From Alphaproteobacteria bacterium (GTDB lineage: Bacteria > Pseudomonadota > Alphaproteobacteria > Micavibrionales > Micavibrionaceae), in assembly GCA_009995045.1 (NCBI GenBank), contig JAACQG010000012.1:323-64322 (forward strand): a DNA stretch of 64,000 bases. The letters run 5' to 3'. Every line of letters starts with the position of its first letter. Position 1 is the first letter of the stretch. Below are positions 60,285-64,000 of this stretch, one piece after another. The notes below the pieces were generated by a model, which ran no database searches, had not been told where the DNA came from, and worked only from the letters and a program-made list of their open reading frames with translations. The position numbers and the translations under genes were made by a program.

Positions 60285-61997
60285 ATGACGGATATCGACA
60301 ACACACAAAGCTATGTATGGTTAAAAAATTACCCTCCGAAACCTGATTGGAATATGGAGATAAAACCCTGCAGCATGTTCGACATTCTTGAAGACACCGC
60401 CGCAGCAAAACCAAACGAAAACGCCTTCGATTTCATGGGCAATGGAACCACCCATACTTGGTCTGAACTCCTCGATCTTGTCAATAAATTTGCAAAAGGC
60501 CTGCAAGGGATGGGCGTCCAAAAAGGCGACAAAATCGGGCTTTTTCTGCCAAATTGCATCTATGTTCCCATCGCCTATTACGCCACCCTTAAAATCGGCG
60601 CGACCGTCGTCAATTATAATCCGCTCTATGCCGAGGCCGAACTTCGCCACCAAATCGAAGACAGTGACACCGATATTTTCGTCACTCTTGATCTTGCATT
60701 AATGACCGACAAAGCGGTCAAAATGCTCTCGGAAACGCGCCTGAAAAAACTCATCATCTGCCCGTTTATCGATATCCTCCCATTCCCGAAAAACATCCTC
60801 TTTCCAATTTTCAAAGCCAAAGATCGCGGCAAAGTAAAATTCAATCAGCGCATCTTATCGTATGCTGATATCATCAATAATGATGGCGTAACGACGAAGG
60901 TTGATATCGACCTCAGCAATGATGTCGCTGTTTTGCAATATACCGGCGGTACAACCGGCGTACCAAAAGGCGCCATGCTCACCCACGAAAATATCCACGC
61001 CAACGCGGTGCAATGCTATTCCAATTTCCCCGATCCTGAGGGACACGAAAAGATGCTTGCCGTCTTGCCGTTTTTCCACGTCTTCGCCATGACCGTCTGC
61101 ATGAATATGGCTGTCCTCGCAGGGATGGAAATCGTCACCATCCCCCGTTTCGAACTGAAAGACACGCTAAAGCTCATCCAAAAATGCAAACCGCAATATA
61201 TGGCCGGCGTTCCCGCCATTTACAATGCGATAAATAACTACTCAAAGGTACAAGAGTTCGACCTCTCCTCCCTCAATTATTGCATCTCTGGCGGTGCGCC
61301 GCTCCCCGTTGAGGTCAAAAAGAAATTCGAAGCCAAAACGGGATGTAAAGTATTCGAAGGATACGGCCTCACCGAATCCACACCCGTCGCAACCGTCAAC
61401 CCGCCCTTTGGCGAAAATGTCGCGGGATCAATCGGCCTGCCCGTGCCCCAAACTGTGATCGAAATCATCGACCGCGAAGACAAAGAAACCCCCATGGAAT
61501 TAGGCGAGCGCGGTGAGCTATGCATCCGCGGGCCACAGGTGATGAAAGGCTATTACAACAACGAAAAAGCCACCGCCGATGTCTTGCGCAAAACACCCGA
61601 TGGCGGCCTGCGCCTGCATACGGGCGATGTCGCAATCATGGACGAACAAGGCTACATCTACATTGTTGACCGCATCAAAGACCTGATCATCACCAACGGC
61701 TATAACGTCTACCCAAGACATGTCGAAGAAGCCATCTACCAACATCCCAATGTCGAAGAATGCATCGTCGCGGGGATTCCGGATGCCCAACGCGGCGAAA
61801 TCGTCAAAGCATGGATCAAGCTAAAAGAAGGGCGCGAACTCACGGTCGAAGACCTCAAAGATTTCATGACAGACAAAATCTCCCGAATAGAAATGCCCAA
61901 ACGCTTCGAATTCCGCGACAAACCACTGCCAAAAACAATGATCGGGAAATTGAGCAGAAAGGATATTCTGGCCGAGGAATTGGGAGATAAGGGTTAA
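60285..61997 (+). CDS. fadD: Long-chain acyl-CoA synthetase
   Basis: 570 aa ANL-superfamily adenylating enzyme. P-loop/AMP motif YTGGTTGVPKGAMLTHEN (about residue 220), SGGAPLPVEV, the adenine motif EGYGLTESTPV, TGDVAIMDEQGYIYIVDR and the hinge/catalytic Lys near the C-terminus (KTMIGKLSRKDIL). AAAGGAG provides a strong ribosome binding site. Activates fatty acids for degradation or phospholipid use. Followed immediately by a gene remnant. Confidence 0.93.
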   Translation: MTDIDNTQSYVWLKNYPPKPDWNMEIKPCSMFDILEDTAAAKPNENAFDFMGNGTTHTWSELLDLVNKFAKGLQGMGVQKGDKIGLFLPNCIYVPIAYYATLKIGATVVNYNPLYAEAELRHQIEDSDTDIFVTLDLALMTDKAVKMLSETRLKKLIICPFIDILPFPKNILFPIFKAKDRGKVKFNQRILSYADIINNDGVTTKVDIDLSNDVAVLQYTGGTTGVPKGAMLTHENIHANAVQCYSNFPDPEGHEKMLAVLPFFHVFAMTVCMNMAVLAGMEIVTIPRFELKDTLKLIQKCKPQYMAGVPAIYNAINNYSKVQEFDLSSLNYCISGGAPLPVEVKKKFEAKTGCKVFEGYGLTESTPVATVNPPFGENVAGSIGLPVPQTVIEIIDREDKETPMELGERGELCIRGPQVMKGYYNNEKATADVLRKTPDGGLRLHTGDVAIMDEQGYIYIVDRIKDLIITNGYNVYPRHVEEAIYQHPNVEECIVAGIPDAQRGEIVKAWIKLKEGRELTVEDLKDFMTDKISRIEMPKRFEFRDKPLPKTMIGKLSRKDILAEELGDKG

Positions 61998-61998
61998 T

Positions 61999-62112
61999 GT
62001 GAAAAATATTTCACCGATTTTGTTAGCCCGCTTCGGAAAAAAAGAGCACATACAGGCATTTGTTGGGGAAGGTTTACTTTATATGAATCCTATTTCATAT
62101 TTCCATGTATAA
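61999..62112 (+). pseudogene. N-terminal remnant of an accessory gene
   Basis: A 37-codon frame from a GTG encodes LLARFGKKEHIQAFVGEGLL and then YMNPISYFHV before TAA. The opening FGKKEHI..F...GLLYMN..SYF resembles the N-terminus of a widespread uncharacterised family of 200-250 aa often found in accessory regions. Only the first ~35 residues are left; no continuation is seen in any frame of the following 120 bp. Likely a truncated relic; the family link is from memory and only moderate. Confidence 0.45.
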
Positions 62113-62128
62113 AGGCTCCCTCACACTC

Positions 62129-62148
62129 AGTATTTAAATTTAAATACT
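62129..62148. repeat. Perfect 20-bp AT palindrome
   Basis: AGTATTTAAATTTAAATACT is fully self-complementary. It lies between the gene remnant and the next small gene and could be an operator, a recombination scar or a weak hairpin. Confidence 0.6.
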
Positions 62149-62232
62149 CCTGTAGTATAACCATAAACCTTGCCAAATTAGGAATAATATCCTATACTAT
62201 CGCCTTTCACCCCAAACGAAAGGACCGCAAAA

Positions 62233-62529
62233 ATGAGCAAAAACTGGACACCCGAACGACGCGAGGCACAGCGCCAACGCTGCTTAAAAAACAAACCATG
62301 GGCGCAATCAACCGGCCCCAAAACATCCGCTGGCAAAGCCCGCGTTGCAATGAATGCCTATAAATATGGCGGCGATGGATTATACAAAAAACTCATCACC
62401 GAGATGCTCCATCACAACCGCGAATTTGTAAAACATGCGGTCGAATTGGAGGAAATCAAACTGATAAAAGCCATGGAAAAACAAAGCCGTATAGGGGGCA
62501 TAGTCCCAAATCCCCCAAAAACAAAGTGA
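62233..62529 (+). CDS. Conserved uncharacterised 'STGPKT' protein
   Basis: 98 aa, basic. WTPERREAQRQRCLKNKPWA followed by QSTGPKTSAGKARVAMNAYK: the K-P-W-x-x-STGP(K/R)T-x-x-GK-x-x-x-x-x-NAxK(H/Y)G pattern is a short conserved domain seen in many alphaproteobacterial and cyanobacterial proteins of unknown role, often in accessory DNA. A good AAAGGA ribosome binding site precedes the ATG. Basic charge suggests nucleic-acid binding (inference). Confidence 0.75.
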   Translation: MSKNWTPERREAQRQRCLKNKPWAQSTGPKTSAGKARVAMNAYKYGGDGLYKKLITEMLHHNREFVKHAVELEEIKLIKAMEKQSRIGGIVPNPPKTK

Positions 62530-62554
62530 AGGCTATTTGCGATGGGGTATAATG

Positions 62555-63136
62555 TTAAATCTCGGGGATCGAGATGCCCAGATCACTCAACAGATGGTAA
62601 TACGCAACCACCGTCAAAACGCCAAGCCCGACAATCAGCACGATCTTATATTTAAACCCGTGCTTATGATGCTTGTCGCGATCCTTATGCTTGGTCACAT
62701 CCATCATCTCGTCGCCAAACCAGATAGACAGCGCCGTGCCCGTAGCCGCAATCGCCAAAATGCCCCAATATGGCCACGGCGTCGTCAAAATTGAATGCAG
62801 CAAACGCGTCAGCGCAATATCATCATAGCTATCAGGAGAGAAATAAAGCGCCGCCAGATTAACCACAATCGCCACAACCCAAATCACGGCCTGTGTAATT
62901 AACATCCGCGCCCCGAACAAAAGCCGGATCGGAAACGCAACAATAAACCCACCATCGGCAACAGGCGTGCAAAGCACAAAGAAACTCCAACTCAAAACCG
63001 AAAGCCAAGCCCCCGTCGCCGCATCAAATTTCCAGCTCATATAGCCAAAATATGCAGCCAAAACGCCTAGCAAAGCGAGGAATTTCCAAAGGCTTTCCTT
63101 ATGTGTTTCATGTTTCTTATGCGCAAAATCAACCAC
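62555..63136 (-). CDS. Membrane protein of unknown function
   Basis: 193 aa from a GTG at 63136, chosen because GGAGG lies 8 nt upstream. An in-frame ATG at 63163 lies inside pheT and has no ribosome binding site. Five predicted membrane helices, with a conserved-looking FVLCTPVADGGFIVAFPIRL loop and a His/Lys/Asp-rich cytosolic segment (DVTKHKDRDKHHKHGFKYK, about residues 143-161) before the last helix. Overlaps the pheT stop by 8 bp. Family unrecognised. Confidence 0.75.
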   Translation of the reverse strand: MVDFAHKKHETHKESLWKFLALLGVLAAYFGYMSWKFDAATGAWLSVLSWSFFVLCTPVADGGFIVAFPIRLLFGARMLITQAVIWVVAIVVNLAALYFSPDSYDDIALTRLLHSILTTPWPYWGILAIAATGTALSIWFGDEMMDVTKHKDRDKHHKHGFKYKIVLIVGLGVLTVVAYYHLLSDLGISIPEI

Positions 63137-64000
63137 GCAAAATGCCTCCGGTTTTCTTGCCAACCAAATCGATCACGGCCTGCATGATCGCCTCAATCTG
63201 CTCATCCTTAAGGCTCTCATCAATCGGCTGTATGGTTACGTTTAGCGCGACGGATTTCTGACCATCCTCAACACCTTTGCCGGTATACACATCAAACACA
63301 GACGCGCCGGAAATCAATTTCTTATCCGCGGCCATTGCCGATTTCACGATATCCTTAGCATCAACACTGTCATCAACGAGGAACGCAAAATCACGCGAAA
63401 GCGCCTGAAGTGGAGGCAGGGCAAGAAACGGCTTTTCTGTGCCTTTGCGTTTCGGCTCTGGAATGTTTTCAAGGAAGATCTCAAACCCGACAACTGGGCC
63501 TTTCACATCAAACTCCTCAAGGATCGAGGGGTGGATCTCACCAAATTGCGCAAGGATATTCTTGCCCAAACGAATAGCGCCCGAACGACCGGGATGGAAA
63601 TATTCCGCCGCATCGCGTGTAACCTGCGCCGTCGCCGCTGGCGCGCCCGCTGCCTCTAGCGCAGCCAGACAATCGGCCTTCGCATCAAATAAATCAACAT
63701 CTCGCGATGCATTGCTATCGCTCCAATTGCGCGCTGAATATGCGCCGCTGCGAATGCCTGCCGCAACGCTCGCTTGCCCATCGGGACGCGGAGAATTGAA
63801 CACTGGTCCAACTTCACACAGCGCAACATCGGCAAATCCACGCGCCGCATTACGACGCGCTGCTGCAATCAAATTCGGCAATATACTGGGGCGCATCACA
63901 TCCATCTCGCTAGAGATCGCATTTTGCAGCGTGAGCGCCTTAATCGCATTGTCATTCGCGCCAAACGCAATCGCCTCATCCTTGGACAGGAAAGACCAGG
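63129..64000 (-). CDS. pheT: Phenylalanine-tRNA ligase beta subunit, 3' part
   Basis: The frame is open to the right edge, so only the C-terminal ~290 residues are seen. TLQNAISSEMDVMRPSILPN is the conserved PheT catalytic-like domain segment; the last ~95 residues form the FDX-ACB domain (FLALPPLQALSRDFAFLVDD) that binds the tRNA anticodon. The beta subunit pairs with PheS. The 193-aa membrane-protein gene overlaps its 3' end. Confidence 0.95.
   Translation of the reverse strand, partial: WSFLSKDEAIAFGANDNAIKALTLQNAISSEMDVMRPSILPNLIAAARRNAARGFADVALCEVGPVFNSPRPDGQASVAAGIRSGAYSARNWSDSNASRDVDLFDAKADCLAALEAAGAPAATAQVTRDAAEYFHPGRSGAIRLGKNILAQFGEIHPSILEEFDVKGPVVGFEIFLENIPEPKRKGTEKPFLALPPLQALSRDFAFLVDDSVDAKDIVKSAMAADKKLISGASVFDVYTGKGVEDGQKSVALNVTIQPIDESLKDEQIEAIMQAVIDLVGKKTGGILRG

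Noticed and set aside
1-64000. CRISPR array, rRNA operon, insertion sequence or prophage
   Set aside because: No regularly spaced repeats, rRNA sequence, transposase, integrase or phage structural gene was recognised.

Overview
The window is a gene-dense stretch of roughly 50% GC from an alphaproteobacterial chromosome. The lineage call rests on a GcrA-type cell-cycle regulator, a two-domain cold-shock protein, ribosomal protein L9 and omega subunits with acidic tails, the acpS-lepB-rnc-era run, the fabF-acpP / fabG / fabD / rpsF-rpsR-rplI / dnaB / alr super-neighbourhood and the cnoX / Lon-N / Trm112 run. Genus cannot be fixed from sequence reading alone; a free-living or predatory deep-branching alphaproteobacterium is plausible.

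Layout. 1-3.6 kb: a truncated TauE/SafE-like permease, an RsmB-type rRNA methyltransferase, a small cysteine-containing gene under a near-perfect Fur box, and a DJ-1/PfpI protein. 3.7-9.2 kb: metE, metF with a coupled secreted ORF, and guaA. 9.2-10.9 kb: an AT-rich accessory patch at the guaA 3' end, bounded internally by a 17-bp copy of the guaA terminus and carrying a DUF6338-like gene plus a small proline-rich partner. 10.9-18.9 kb: ChaB-like protein, small ORFs, pdxS-pdxT, an M32 carboxypeptidase, thrC, an M16 peptidase and yqgE. 18.9-25.7 kb: DsbD-alpha-like protein, glycosyltransferase plus asparagine-synthetase pair, dps, orphan DNA methyltransferase, mltG. 25.7-33 kb: fatty-acid synthesis genes fabF-acpP, fabG and fabD, broken up by a HAD phosphatase, a 567-aa lytic-transglycosylase-like protein and small ORFs. 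33.3-41.7 kb: rpsF-rpsR-rplI, dnaB, a 1008-aa protein of unknown function placed between dnaB and alr, alr and a VanX-like dipeptidase. 41.8-46.1 kb: mlaE-mlaF, mrcA and tRNA-Gly(GCC). 46.1-51.9 kb: small ORFs, a prolyl-tRNA editing protein, cnoX, Lon-N protein, Trm112-like protein, a leucine leader peptide with leuA, and a family 5 UDG. 52-58.7 kb: rpoZ, rsh, apt, DUF2062-acpS-lepB-rnc-era. 59-64 kb: gcrA, csp, fadD, a gene remnant, two uncharacterised genes and the 3' part of pheT.

Physiology suggested: methionine made by the cobalamin-independent route; vitamin B6 made by the PdxST route, with pdxJ absent from its usual place before acpS; leucine synthesis apparently controlled by a Leu-rich leader peptide; an outer-membrane lipid transport system and envelope/peptidoglycan enzymes (MltG, PBP1A, Alr, VanX-like, a PG-binding lytic protein).

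Main points for follow-up: (1) the guaA 3' repeat and the DUF6338/small-protein module; (2) a repeated intergenic two-hairpin element whose stems covary between three copies; (3) a leuA leader peptide; (4) a recurrent -10-N7-ATG arrangement implying leaderless mRNAs; (5) two large uncharacterised proteins, both carrying PG-binding-like segments, inserted in otherwise conserved neighbourhoods.
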